Positions 57,599 through 64,000 of a stretch of 64,000 nucleotides of DNA are shown here, one piece after another. The translations under genes and the position numbers were made by a program. Under the pieces are notes generated by a model. That model was not told the origin of the DNA. It worked only from the letters and a program-made list of their open reading frames with translations, and searched no databases. Every line of letters starts with the position of its first letter. Position 1 is the first letter of the stretch. The stretch comes from Lustribacter sp965277075. Lineage in GTDB: Bacteria; Vulcanimicrobiota; Vulcanimicrobiia; Vulcanimicrobiales; Vulcanimicrobiaceae. Location of the stretch: NCBI GenBank assembly GCA_965277075.1, contig OZ255707.1, positions 2,914,001-2,978,000 on the forward strand, written 5' to 3'.

Positions 57599-58314
57599 TG
57601 CTCGGATCGACGACGATCGACGCCCTGCAGCGCATTGCGGATCGCGCGAACGACGTGCTTTCCGCCTACGGCCCGGGGGCCTTTCCGCTGCGCTCCGATG
57701 TTGCCGGGGCGCATGCGCCGCTGCCGGTCGCCGATCCGCTCAGCGTCGTCGCACCACCAGCGACCTGGTTCGTCACGAGCGACGTCGGCGGCGCGCGCAC
57801 GTTTACGCGTGCCGGCGGGTTTCGACTCGCGGAAGACGGCACGCTGCGGACCTCCGACGGTGCTCCCGTCCTCGGTCTTGCTCGCGATACGACCCTGCAA
57901 CCGCTGCGCGTCCCCGACCCCGATCGCACGCTGGGCCGCGCGCTCGATGTGCGAATCGCCAGCGACGGAACCGTATCGTATTCGCGGTCGACGATCGATC
58001 CACGCACCCGCGAGCGCCGGAACGAATCGATCGTCGTCGGCCGGATCGCGCTCGCGCGTTTCCCTGCCGGCAGCACGCCGCAGCGGATCGACGCGACGCA
58101 CGCCCGCAGCGCGCCCGGAATCGTACCGCACCTCGGCGTACCCGCAGACGGCACGTTTGCGCCGCTCGTCACGTCGGCGCGCGATACCGGCAGCGTCGAT
58201 CTAGATGCCGGATTGCAAAAGCTGGCCGACGCCTACGTCGCATTCTCGGCGCTGCAGGCGGCGCACAAAGCGCAGGGCGCGGGCGACAAAGTCGTGATGG
58301 ATCTCCTCAAGTGA
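57598..58314 (+). CDS. Flagellar rod/hook-basal-body protein (FlgF/FlgG-like)
   Basis: 238 residues. TWFVTSDVGGARTFTRAGGFRLAEDGTLRTSDGAPVLGL matches the FlgF/FlgG central motif (TRAGxFxxDxxGxLxTxxGxPVLG). ESIVVGRIALARFPAGSTPQRIDATHARSAPG follows, then an axial C-terminal helix VDLDAGLQKLADAYVAFSALQAAHKAQ. The N-terminal axial helix also lacks the usual NNxAN signature. The GTG of the next gene overlaps. Confidence 0.78.
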   Translation: MLGSTTIDALQRIADRANDVLSAYGPGAFPLRSDVAGAHAPLPVADPLSVVAPPATWFVTSDVGGARTFTRAGGFRLAEDGTLRTSDGAPVLGLARDTTLQPLRVPDPDRTLGRALDVRIASDGTVSYSRSTIDPRTRERRNESIVVGRIALARFPAGSTPQRIDATHARSAPGIVPHLGVPADGTFAPLVTSARDTGSVDLDAGLQKLADAYVAFSALQAAHKAQGAGDKVVMDLLK

Positions 58315-59105
58315 TCGCCTCGCTCGCGTTTGAACCGTCCCTTCGGCGCGTCCGGCGCGCGCGATTCATGCCGCGCGCCGGGATTTCGCTCGATGCTGCG
58401 TGCAGCGTCGCGAACGGATTGCGCGACGCGCTGCAGAGCGCGTTCGGCGAGCGGTGCGACGTCGCGGTGGGCGACCCCGTCGTTCTCGAAGCGTCGGCGT
58501 GGCGGTCCTTAGCGGCGAACGCGCTGGCATTTATCCTTCCGGGTCGTGCGACCGACGTCGTCTTCGTGCTGCCCCACCGCGATGCGCGAGGGCTGATCGC
58601 GGCCGCGTTCCGGGAAGAGCCCGCGGCATACGACGCAACGTGGACGGCGCTCGAAGCCGGGGCCGTGCAACGCATCATCGCGCGGGCTGCACCCGCCTGC
58701 GACCTGCTTTGCGGCGAACGATGCGGACCCGTCCGCGCAATCGATCCGGCGCTGCTCACCCCGTGTATCGACTTCTTCGACGTGCGCGTTTCGGCGCCGA
58801 TTCACGTGACGATCGGCGTCGGTATCCTCCGGGAGATCGCCGCGCGACCCGTCACCGCGCCGGTTCCGCGTGTCTCGCTCGCGGCGATTCCATTGGAACT
58901 TCGCGTGGTTCTCGGGTACGGAACCATCCCAGCGTCTCGCTTCCTCGAGCTGCGTGCCGGCGACGTTGTGCGGCTTGACACCAAGGTCGCCGGCGACGCC
59001 GAATTGAACCTCGCGGGCCAAAGCATTGCACTCGGGACGTGCGGCGTGGTCGATGGCCGCGCGGCATTCGATGTCCGATCCGCAAAGAGAGGAGACGCTC
59101 CGTGA
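58311..59105 (+). CDS. FliM/SctQ-like C-ring protein with SpoA domain
   Basis: 264 residues, short for FliM (about 330). A central CheC-like region and a C-terminal SpoA domain, LRVVLGYGTIPASRFLELRAGDVVRLDTKVAGDAELNLAGQSIALGTCGVVDGRAAFDV. The N-terminal CheY-binding LSQxEIDALL motif is absent; it starts MIASLAFEPSLRRVRRARF. This resembles the non-flagellar SctQ or a non-chemotactic FliM. fliN overlaps. Confidence 0.7.
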   Translation: MIASLAFEPSLRRVRRARFMPRAGISLDAACSVANGLRDALQSAFGERCDVAVGDPVVLEASAWRSLAANALAFILPGRATDVVFVLPHRDARGLIAAAFREEPAAYDATWTALEAGAVQRIIARAAPACDLLCGERCGPVRAIDPALLTPCIDFFDVRVSAPIHVTIGVGILREIAARPVTAPVPRVSLAAIPLELRVVLGYGTIPASRFLELRAGDVVRLDTKVAGDAELNLAGQSIALGTCGVVDGRAAFDVRSAKRGDAP

Positions 59106-59356
59106 TCGCGCCGGATGGTAATAATCTCGACTTGCTCATGAACGTCCCGCTTACCGTCACGGCCGAGCTTGGGACATGTAAGATGCTGGTGCGCGACATC
59201 TTGAAGCTCGGGACGGGGTCCATCGTCGAGTTGGATCGCCTCGCCGGCGGCCCGGTCGACCTGCTCGTCAACGATCGGCTCGTCGCACGCGGCGAAGTCG
59301 TCGCGATCGATGAGAATTTCGGCGTGCGCGTGACGGAGTTGATCGAGAAGCCGTAA
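59102..59356 (+). CDS. fliN: C-ring protein FliN
   Basis: 84 residues, one SpoA domain: LDLLMNVPLTVTAELGTCKMLVRDILKLGTGSIVELDRLAGGPVDLLVNDRLVARGEVVAIDENFGVRVTEL, close to textbook FliN. GTG at 59102 overlaps the previous stop. fliO, usually between fliN and fliP, is not present in the 34-base gap to fliP. Confidence 0.92.
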   Translation: MIAPDGNNLDLLMNVPLTVTAELGTCKMLVRDILKLGTGSIVELDRLAGGPVDLLVNDRLVARGEVVAIDENFGVRVTELIEKP

Positions 59357-59390
59357 TATCGCGGCCATGCGACGCGCGTAGCGTTGTCGT

Positions 59391-60050
59391 ATGGACGGAC
59401 TGCTCTCGCTCGCCGGCCGCGCGCATACGACCCTCCCGCTCGACGTGCTCGCAGCCCTTACGCTGCTCTCGATTGCGCCGTTCGTGCTGGTGCTCTCGAC
59501 GTCGTTCGTGCGCATCGTCGTCGTGCTTTCGCTCGTGCGTTCAGCGATCGGCGCGTCGTCGTTGCCGCCAAATCCCGTGCTGACCGGCCTTGCCCTTGTG
59601 TTGACGCTGGTGATCATGACACCGACGCTCGAGCGAATCGACCGCGAAGCGCTCGAACCGTACGCGACGGGCAAGATGTCGCAACATCAGTTCCTCGATC
59701 GCGCCGTGGCGCCGTTGCGCGCGTTCATGTTGCGTCAGACGAAGCGCAACGACATCACGGTCTTCGCGCGCGTCGCTCACGAGCCCGCCGGCGAGGCCTC
59801 AACCGCGCAGCCGCTCACTGTGTTGATCCCGGCGTTCGTGGTCGGTGAATTGCGCAACGCGTTCGCGATCGGCGTGAGCCTTTATCTGCCGTTCGTCGCG
59901 ATCGATCTCGCGGTCGCCGCCGTCCTGATGGGGCTCGGCATGTTCATGCTCAGCCCGCCCGTGCTCTCGCTGCCGTGCAAATTGCTGCTCTTCGTGCTGG
60001 TGGACGGCTGGGCGCTCGTCTGCAACGGGGTCGTGGCGTCGTTCAGATAG
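59391..60050 (+). CDS. fliP: Export gate protein FliP
   Basis: 219 residues, four membrane helices. PFVLVLSTSFVRIVVVLSLVRSAIGASSLPPNPVLTGLALVLTLVIMTPTLERI, LIPAFVVGELRNAFAIGVSLYLPFVAIDLAVAAVLMGLGMFMLSPPVLSLPCKLLLFVLVDGW. Standard, without an evident long signal peptide. fliQ, normally next, lies 2.6 kb away. Confidence 0.94.
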   Translation: MDGLLSLAGRAHTTLPLDVLAALTLLSIAPFVLVLSTSFVRIVVVLSLVRSAIGASSLPPNPVLTGLALVLTLVIMTPTLERIDREALEPYATGKMSQHQFLDRAVAPLRAFMLRQTKRNDITVFARVAHEPAGEASTAQPLTVLIPAFVVGELRNAFAIGVSLYLPFVAIDLAVAAVLMGLGMFMLSPPVLSLPCKLLLFVLVDGWALVCNGVVASFR

Positions 60051-60061
60051 AATCGTTCTTT

Positions 60062-60979
60062 ATGCGGATCTCCGAGCGCCTGCGTTCACGGGCCCCGTTT
60101 TTCTCATTCGAGTTTTTCCCGCCGAAGACCGATGCGGGCGTAGCCGCGCTGATGGAAACACTCGTGACCCTGCGCGCGCTCGATCCGGCGTACGTCTCGG
60201 TGACCTACGGTGCCGGTGGTTCGACACGCGATCGGTCCGTCGAAATCGCCAAACGCATCAAAAATGATGTCGGGCTCGAGGTCCTCGCGCACATCACGTG
60301 TTCCGGCAGTACCGCCGACGAGTTGCGCCGGCTCGTCCGTGAACTCGAAGCCGCCGGTATCGAAAACGTCCTGGCGCTGCGAGGCGATCCGCCGAGGGGC
60401 AGCGACGCGTATCTCAGCATCGCCGGCGGCTATCGCTACGCGAGCGACCTCGTTTCGATGCTCGAGCGCGACTTCGACGTCTGTATTGCCGCTGCGTGCT
60501 ATCCGGAGAAGCATCCGGAAGCGGCGAGCTTGCACGACGACCTCGACGCGCTCGAACGCAAGGTCAACGCCGGGGCGCGCTTTCTCGTTTCGCAGCTCTT
60601 CTTCGACAATGCGAGTTATTTTGAATTCGTCGCTCGCGTGCGTGCGCGCGGCATCACGGTACCCGTGATTCCCGGCATCATGCCGATCACCAACTACGCG
60701 CAGATCGACCGCTTCACCGCCATGTGCGGTGCAACGATCCCGGCCGGCTTACGCGCCGAACTCGACGCGCGGCGCGACGAGCCGGAAGCGGTCGCCGAAC
60801 TCGGCGTTGCGTTCGCCACGTTGCAGTGCGTCGAACTGCTCGAGAAAGGCGCGCCCGGCATTCACTTCTATACGCTCAACAAATCGCCGGCGACACGCGC
60901 GGTCGTTTCGGCTCTCTATGCCTTCGGGTCCGTTTCAGTCAATACGACGCAGTTGCGACCGCGTCTTTTCGCTTCGTAG
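60062..60979 (+). CDS. metF: 5,10-methylenetetrahydrofolate reductase
   Basis: Supplies methyl-THF for methionine synthesis, 305 residues. FSFEFFPPKTDAGVAAL, VSVTYGAGGSTRDRSVEIA, LAHITCSGSTADELRRLV, VLALRGDPPRG, AACYPEKHPEA, GARFLVSQLFFDN, PVIPGIMPITNYAQI, APGIHFYTLNKS. Complete. TAGAAT eight bases before the ATG may be a -10 of a near-leaderless transcript. Inserted between fliP and fliQ. The 3' end overlaps the convergent cyclase gene by 64 bases. Confidence 0.94.
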   Translation: MRISERLRSRAPFFSFEFFPPKTDAGVAALMETLVTLRALDPAYVSVTYGAGGSTRDRSVEIAKRIKNDVGLEVLAHITCSGSTADELRRLVRELEAAGIENVLALRGDPPRGSDAYLSIAGGYRYASDLVSMLERDFDVCIAAACYPEKHPEAASLHDDLDALERKVNAGARFLVSQLFFDNASYFEFVARVRARGITVPVIPGIMPITNYAQIDRFTAMCGATIPAGLRAELDARRDEPEAVAELGVAFATLQCVELLEKGAPGIHFYTLNKSPATRAVVSALYAFGSVSVNTTQLRPRLFAS

Positions 60980-62208
60980 AGCGCTGCATCGGCGACACGG
61001 AGCAGATTCGGCGTGTCGCCGATTTCCGGGTTCATCTGTGCAATACCGATGCTCACCGTGATCGAGAACGGTTTACCGTCGGCCTCGAATGCCGATTGCT
61101 CGATGCGCGCGCGGATCCGTTCCGCCACGATCCGCGCTCCGGCTGCCGTGCTGCCCGGCAAGAGAATCGCGAACTCTTCACCGCCGTACCGGGCGACGAC
61201 ATCCACCGCCCGAGTCTCATCCCGCACCGTCGTCACGATCCGGCGTAAGACGTCATCACCGCTCGCGTGTCCGTAGCGATCGTTGACGAGCTTGAAGTGG
61301 TCGATGTCGAGCATCAAGAGGGATGTCGCTCCGCCGAGCCGCTTGCGGCGCTCCTCCTCACGCAGCGCTCCATCGAAGAGACCGCGACGGTTTGCTGCGC
61401 CCGTAAGCGGATCGGTTGTCGCGAGCCGCCGCAGCTGTTCCTCGGAGCGTTTGCGCTCCGTCATGTCGCGCGTGATCAGGGAAAACCCGATGTGCTGCTC
61501 GGCGTTGTTGTCGCGCAGTACCGATATGACACAGTTGGACCAGTAACGAGACGCGTCTTTACGGACGCGCCAGCCGTCGTACTCATACCAGCCGTTCCGC
61601 AACGCCGTTGCTAAGAGATGCGGGAAATCTTGCGTGGGACTCGTAGCGGCCGGGAAGAGAACCGCCCCTTGCGCGCCGATGATCTCGTCGGGGCGGTATC
61701 CGTCGCCGTCCTGCGCCGTCCGGTTCCAACTCGTGACGATTCCCGCCGGATCGACCGTGCAGATGCCGTAATCACGAACACCGTCGAAAACGGCGTGGAG
61801 CCGCGCTTCATGCATGCGAAGAAGCTCTTCGCGTTGAGCGTCGGACGTGACATCGGCGATGACGGCGACAATGACATCGTGATCGATTTTTTGGAGCGTA
61901 ATCGAAAGCACCACGGCGCGCTTATGGCGCCCCAGGCCAACCGTGGTCATCACACGGAACTCATCGCAGATCCGCCCGGCACGAGCGTTATATCGCGACG
62001 CCATTTCTTGGAGTTCCGGAGACACCAGCGCGAAGGCGTCGAAGAGGTTCGAGATGTCGCCGCCCGGTGCGATCGGCATCAGCAGTTGGGCCGCGATCGG
62101 GTTCATCAATTTCACGTTGCCGAGCAGATCGATTTTAATGACGGCCGACGGACAAAGGTACAGCAGCTCCAGCAGGTCGGCGGCGACATCCGCGTCGACG
62201 TCGTTCAT
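60916..62208 (-). CDS. PAS-PAS-GGDEF diguanylate cyclase
   Basis: 430 residues, cytoplasmic. PAS 1 about 10-120 (CPSAVIKIDLLGNVKLMNPIAAQLL), PAS 2 about 135-255 (FDGVRDYGICTVDPAGIVTSWNRTAQDGDGYRPDEIIG ... GFSLITRDMTERKRSEEQL), GGDEF about 262-428 with YGGEEF (342-346) intact and an RxxD inhibitory site (RAVD) just upstream. A competent c-di-GMP synthase with product inhibition. ATG overlaps the upstream PYP homologue's stop (ATGA), so the two are translationally coupled. Confidence 0.92.
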   Translation of the reverse strand: MNDVDADVAADLLELLYLCPSAVIKIDLLGNVKLMNPIAAQLLMPIAPGGDISNLFDAFALVSPELQEMASRYNARAGRICDEFRVMTTVGLGRHKRAVVLSITLQKIDHDVIVAVIADVTSDAQREELLRMHEARLHAVFDGVRDYGICTVDPAGIVTSWNRTAQDGDGYRPDEIIGAQGAVLFPAATSPTQDFPHLLATALRNGWYEYDGWRVRKDASRYWSNCVISVLRDNNAEQHIGFSLITRDMTERKRSEEQLRRLATTDPLTGAANRRGLFDGALREEERRKRLGGATSLLMLDIDHFKLVNDRYGHASGDDVLRRIVTTVRDETRAVDVVARYGGEEFAILLPGSTAAGARIVAERIRARIEQSAFEADGKPFSITVSIGIAQMNPEIGDTPNLLRVADAALYEAKRRGRNCVVLTETDPKA

Positions 62209-62564
62209 CGCCGTTCAACGACCAGATATTGATGAACGCTCTCCGGTGCCTTCAGCAATCGCAGCCGCACCCGTGTGGGCTTCATGCGCAGCGTGAAAAC
62301 GTAATCGACGGATTCGTCGAGTTGCTCGTTCTCTTCGAAGCGGCCGGCAACCATGTAATTATTCGTGCACGGAGCGACATTGCTGAAGAAGTGCAAGCCG
62401 ACCACGCGCTCCGGAAGTAAGCCCGCCAGCTTCGCCTCGGTGATGTTGTAGTGCGTGACCGTACCGGCGCGATCCATTGAAACGACGCCGAACGGCGCCG
62501 CGTCCAGATCGTCCGGCGTTGCCGCTTCAAGTTGCGTCAGTAAGTCTTTGTCGTCAGAGGTCAA
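62205..62564 (-). CDS. Photoactive yellow protein homologue 2
   Basis: 119 residues from the TTG at 62564, chosen because GAGG stands about nine bases upstream; an upstream TTG at 62606 adds 14 residues. One PAS domain. PYP chromophore residues align with exact spacing: Tyr39, Glu43, Cys66 (THYNITEAKLAGLL ... GLHFFSNVAPCTNNY). Thr50 and Arg52 of PYP are Ala47 and Leu49, the same changes as in homologue 1. It overlaps the diguanylate cyclase gene by ATGA: the PAS domain probably feeds the cyclase. Divergent from fliQ. Confidence 0.85.
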   Translation of the reverse strand: MTSDDKDLLTQLEAATPDDLDAAPFGVVSMDRAGTVTHYNITEAKLAGLLPERVVGLHFFSNVAPCTNNYMVAGRFEENEQLDESVDYVFTLRMKPTRVRLRLLKAPESVHQYLVVERR

Positions 62565-62639
62565 GAAGACACGCCTCAGGTGCAGCGAGAAGCATGATAT
62601 TCTCAAATGTCGGCGTGGCCGGCAGCGAACCTTAGCAGC

Positions 62640-62661
62640 GCCGAAAAAGTTCGGCTATACC
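62640..62661 (+). promoter_or_regulatory. Inverted repeat and -10-like box upstream of fliQ
   Basis: GCCGAA-AAAG-TTCGGC (62640-62655) directly abuts TATACC (62656-62661), with TTAGCA about 18 bases farther up. A promoter for fliQRflhB with an operator next to the -10 is possible. It lies in the divergent gap between PYP homologue 2 and fliQ, so it may couple the two. Confidence 0.3.
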
Positions 62662-62702
62662 GCGGCAATCCGGAGTTCACGTCGCGCGTCTACCATCGGA
62701 GC

Positions 62703-62969
62703 GTGGCTGGATTCGAGAGTCTGCTGCGCGAGGCGCTACTGGTTACGGCGATTTTGACCCTGCCGATTTTGGTGCTCGCGACCATCGTCGGCGCGATCGT
62801 CGCCGTGTTGCAAGCTGCGACGCAGGTGCAAGAGCAGACGCTGACGCTGCTCCCAAAAATAATCGCGGTCGGACTTGCCGTCGCGCTCGGCGGCAAGTAC
62901 GGGCTCTCGCTTTGCGCGCAACTCTTGCTCGACGCCCTCGCACGCATTCCGGCAATCGTTCGCGGATGA
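62703..62969 (+). CDS. fliQ: Export gate protein FliQ
   Basis: 88 residues, two membrane helices. FESLLREALLVTAILTLPILVLATIVGAIVAVLQAATQVQEQTLTLLPKIIAVGLAVAL is the family pattern. GTG at 62703 with GGAG only one base away, as for the gene at 24136, so initiation may be unusual. ATGA overlap with fliR. Confidence 0.9.
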   Translation: MAGFESLLREALLVTAILTLPILVLATIVGAIVAVLQAATQVQEQTLTLLPKIIAVGLAVALGGKYGLSLCAQLLLDALARIPAIVRG

Positions 62970-63685
62970 CGCAAACGACGCTGCTCGTCCTCGCGCGCAG
63001 CGCCGGCATGGTTTTCCGCGCGCCCGGATTTTCGCATCCGAGCGTCCCGGCGCCGGTCCGCGCCGGGCTCGCACTTGCGCTGGCGTTTGCCATCGCGCCG
63101 CACGTGCATGTTGCGCACGGGCTCGACGGCGCTTCGCTCGCCGCCGCAATCGCGGGCGAAACGCTGCTCGGCGCCGCGCTCGGCACCGGCGCTGCGTTGC
63201 TCTACGACGGCGCATACTACGCCGGGCGATTGATCGACGACTACGTCGGCGTTCGCGGCAGCGTGCCGAATGCGAACGTCACGTCGGCGCAGGCGTTTGG
63301 ACGCCTGTGGTCGTCGGTGTTTCTGGCGGGCTTCTTTCTGCTCGACGGATACGTGCCCGTCATCGGCGCCTTCTCTGCGAGCTTCGACCACATCATGCCG
63401 GGTTTCGTCATCGCACCCGATACGTGGATGCGTGTCGCGCTCGCGCTGCCGGACACCATCGTCCGGGCGGCGCTCGCGATCGCGGCACCGGCGATCGCCG
63501 TCGTACTGACCGCGCAATTCGCACTGGCAGCCGTGGCGCGTGTCGTGCCCCGCTTCGCCTCGTTTTCACTTGCGTTTCCCACCATATTTGCGGCCGCGTT
63601 GATCGTCACCATCGTCGGCGTCCCGTTGCTCGCGCCGCTGGCGGGCCGCCCGTGGCTCGTGCTTCCATGGGGCCCCGTTCCGTGA
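62966..63685 (+). CDS. fliR: Export gate protein FliR
   Basis: 239 residues, six membrane helices. ARSAGMVFRAPGFSHPSVPAPVRAGLALALAFAIAP, AIAGETLLGAALGTGAALLYDGAYYAGRLIDDYVGVRGSVPNANVTSAQAFGRLWSSVFLAGFFLLDGY, and a hydrophobic C-terminus. Fits FliR/SctT. GTGA overlap with flhB. Confidence 0.88.
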   Translation: MTQTTLLVLARSAGMVFRAPGFSHPSVPAPVRAGLALALAFAIAPHVHVAHGLDGASLAAAIAGETLLGAALGTGAALLYDGAYYAGRLIDDYVGVRGSVPNANVTSAQAFGRLWSSVFLAGFFLLDGYVPVIGAFSASFDHIMPGFVIAPDTWMRVALALPDTIVRAALAIAAPAIAVVLTAQFALAAVARVVPRFASFSLAFPTIFAAALIVTIVGVPLLAPLAGRPWLVLPWGPVP

Positions 63686-64000
63686 GCGAGTCGGCGGAGA
63701 AGCGATTCGACGCAACGCCGTCGCGGCGCGAGCGTGCGAAACGTGAGGGAAATAGCGCGCGCTCCTCGGAGCTCTCCGGCGTCGCTTCCTTTGCTGCCGG
63801 ACTGATCGCGACGGCAGCCGTATTGCCGCTCCTTGCATCCGCCGCCGCATACGCATTGCGCGTGAACGCTGTAGCACCGTTGCACGGCGATGCCGGCAGT
63901 GTCGTCGCCGTCATCGGCCTCGGCTGCGTGCCGGTCGCCGCGGCTGCCGTCGCCGGCGTCGGCGGGACGTTCGCGCAAACCGGCGGCTTGCGCCCCTCAC
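63682..64000 (+). CDS. flhB: Export switch protein FlhB (N-terminal part, runs off window)
   Basis: First 106 residues. SESAEKRFDATPSRRERAKREGNSARSSELSGVASFAAGL fits the FlhB start (EKTExATPRRLxxAREKGQVARSxEL), then the first two membrane helices (about 38-58 and 75-97). GTG start overlaps the fliR stop. The autocleavage NPTH motif lies beyond the window. Confidence 0.9.
   Translation, partial: MSESAEKRFDATPSRRERAKREGNSARSSELSGVASFAAGLIATAAVLPLLASAAAYALRVNAVAPLHGDAGSVVAVIGLGCVPVAAAAVAGVGGTFAQTGGLRPS

Noticed and set aside
1..64000. CRISPR arrays, transposases, prophage or rRNA/tRNA genes
   Set aside because: No regularly spaced repeats, no transposase or integrase motifs and no RNA gene signatures were seen on reading both strands.

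Overview
The window is GC-rich, roughly two-thirds GC by eye, and is packed with tightly spaced, often overlapping genes. It suggests a free-living diderm bacterium from a deep, poorly sampled phylum. HldD points to a heptose-containing LPS, and there are an SLT transglycosylase, a PrsA/SurA-like lipoprotein foldase and flagellar-type export genes. Several other features look Firmicute- or Actinobacteria-like: the order mfd - foldase - mazG, a LysM gene divergent from lexA, LexA boxes of the CGAAC-N4-GTTYG type, and type III pantothenate kinase. That mixture would fit a group such as Eremiobacterota (WPS-2), but this is inference and not demonstrated here. No tRNA, rRNA, CRISPR array or transposase gene was found. 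No gene-free stretch exceeds 300 bases. The longest are 25427-25654 (LexA boxes and promoters), 42919-43105 (a 79-base inverted repeat), 50780-50917 (start of the flagellar cluster) and 62565-62702 (between the second PYP gene and fliQ).

Layout. 1-6.6 kb, minus strand: mfd, a DUF1003 membrane protein, a lipoprotein PPIase and MazG. 6.6-12.4 kb: pyrimidine nucleoside phosphorylase, HldD, a glycosyltransferase and an ECF sigma/anti-sigma operon. 12.4-18.9 kb: sugar-nucleotide and envelope genes (epimerases, D-Ala-D-Ala carboxypeptidase, PilZ, Gmd, Rmd, an ICMT-like methyltransferase). 18.9-24.3 kb: cation efflux, thiolase, 3-hydroxyacyl-CoA dehydrogenase and succinyl-CoA synthetase. 24.35-25.1 kb: a lower-GC islet with a small regulator. 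25.1-28.9 kb: the SOS locus (LysM protein, lexA), an orphan EIIC-like permease and a PLP lyase. 28.9-33.2 kb: FHA protein, panC, coaBC, coaX and a split chromate transporter. 33.3-44.4 kb: dusB, a four-gene cassette with an acyl-ACP-reductase-like enzyme, two amino-acid permeases, greA, lysS, a DUF5069 protein and truA. 44.3-50.8 kb: signalling genes around rplM-rpsI. 50.9-64 kb: a flagellar/type III export cluster (flgB-like to fliP, then fliQ, fliR, flhB), interrupted by metF and a photoactive-yellow-protein/diguanylate-cyclase operon.

The most striking content is two photoactive yellow protein (PYP) homologues. Both keep the Tyr/Glu/Cys chromophore triad with exact spacing. One overlaps a PAS-PAS-GGDEF diguanylate cyclase gene by ATGA, inside the export cluster. 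The other sits beside a Crp-type regulator and a membrane GGDEF-EAL protein. With a PilZ protein and a class III cyclase, the window is dense in second-messenger genes and suggests light- or ligand-gated c-di-GMP control of motility or secretion. The export cluster is itself unusual: FliF ends in a FliG-like segment and no separate fliG is present, FlgB and FlgC are miniature, the FliM-like protein lacks the CheY-binding motif, and fliO is absent.
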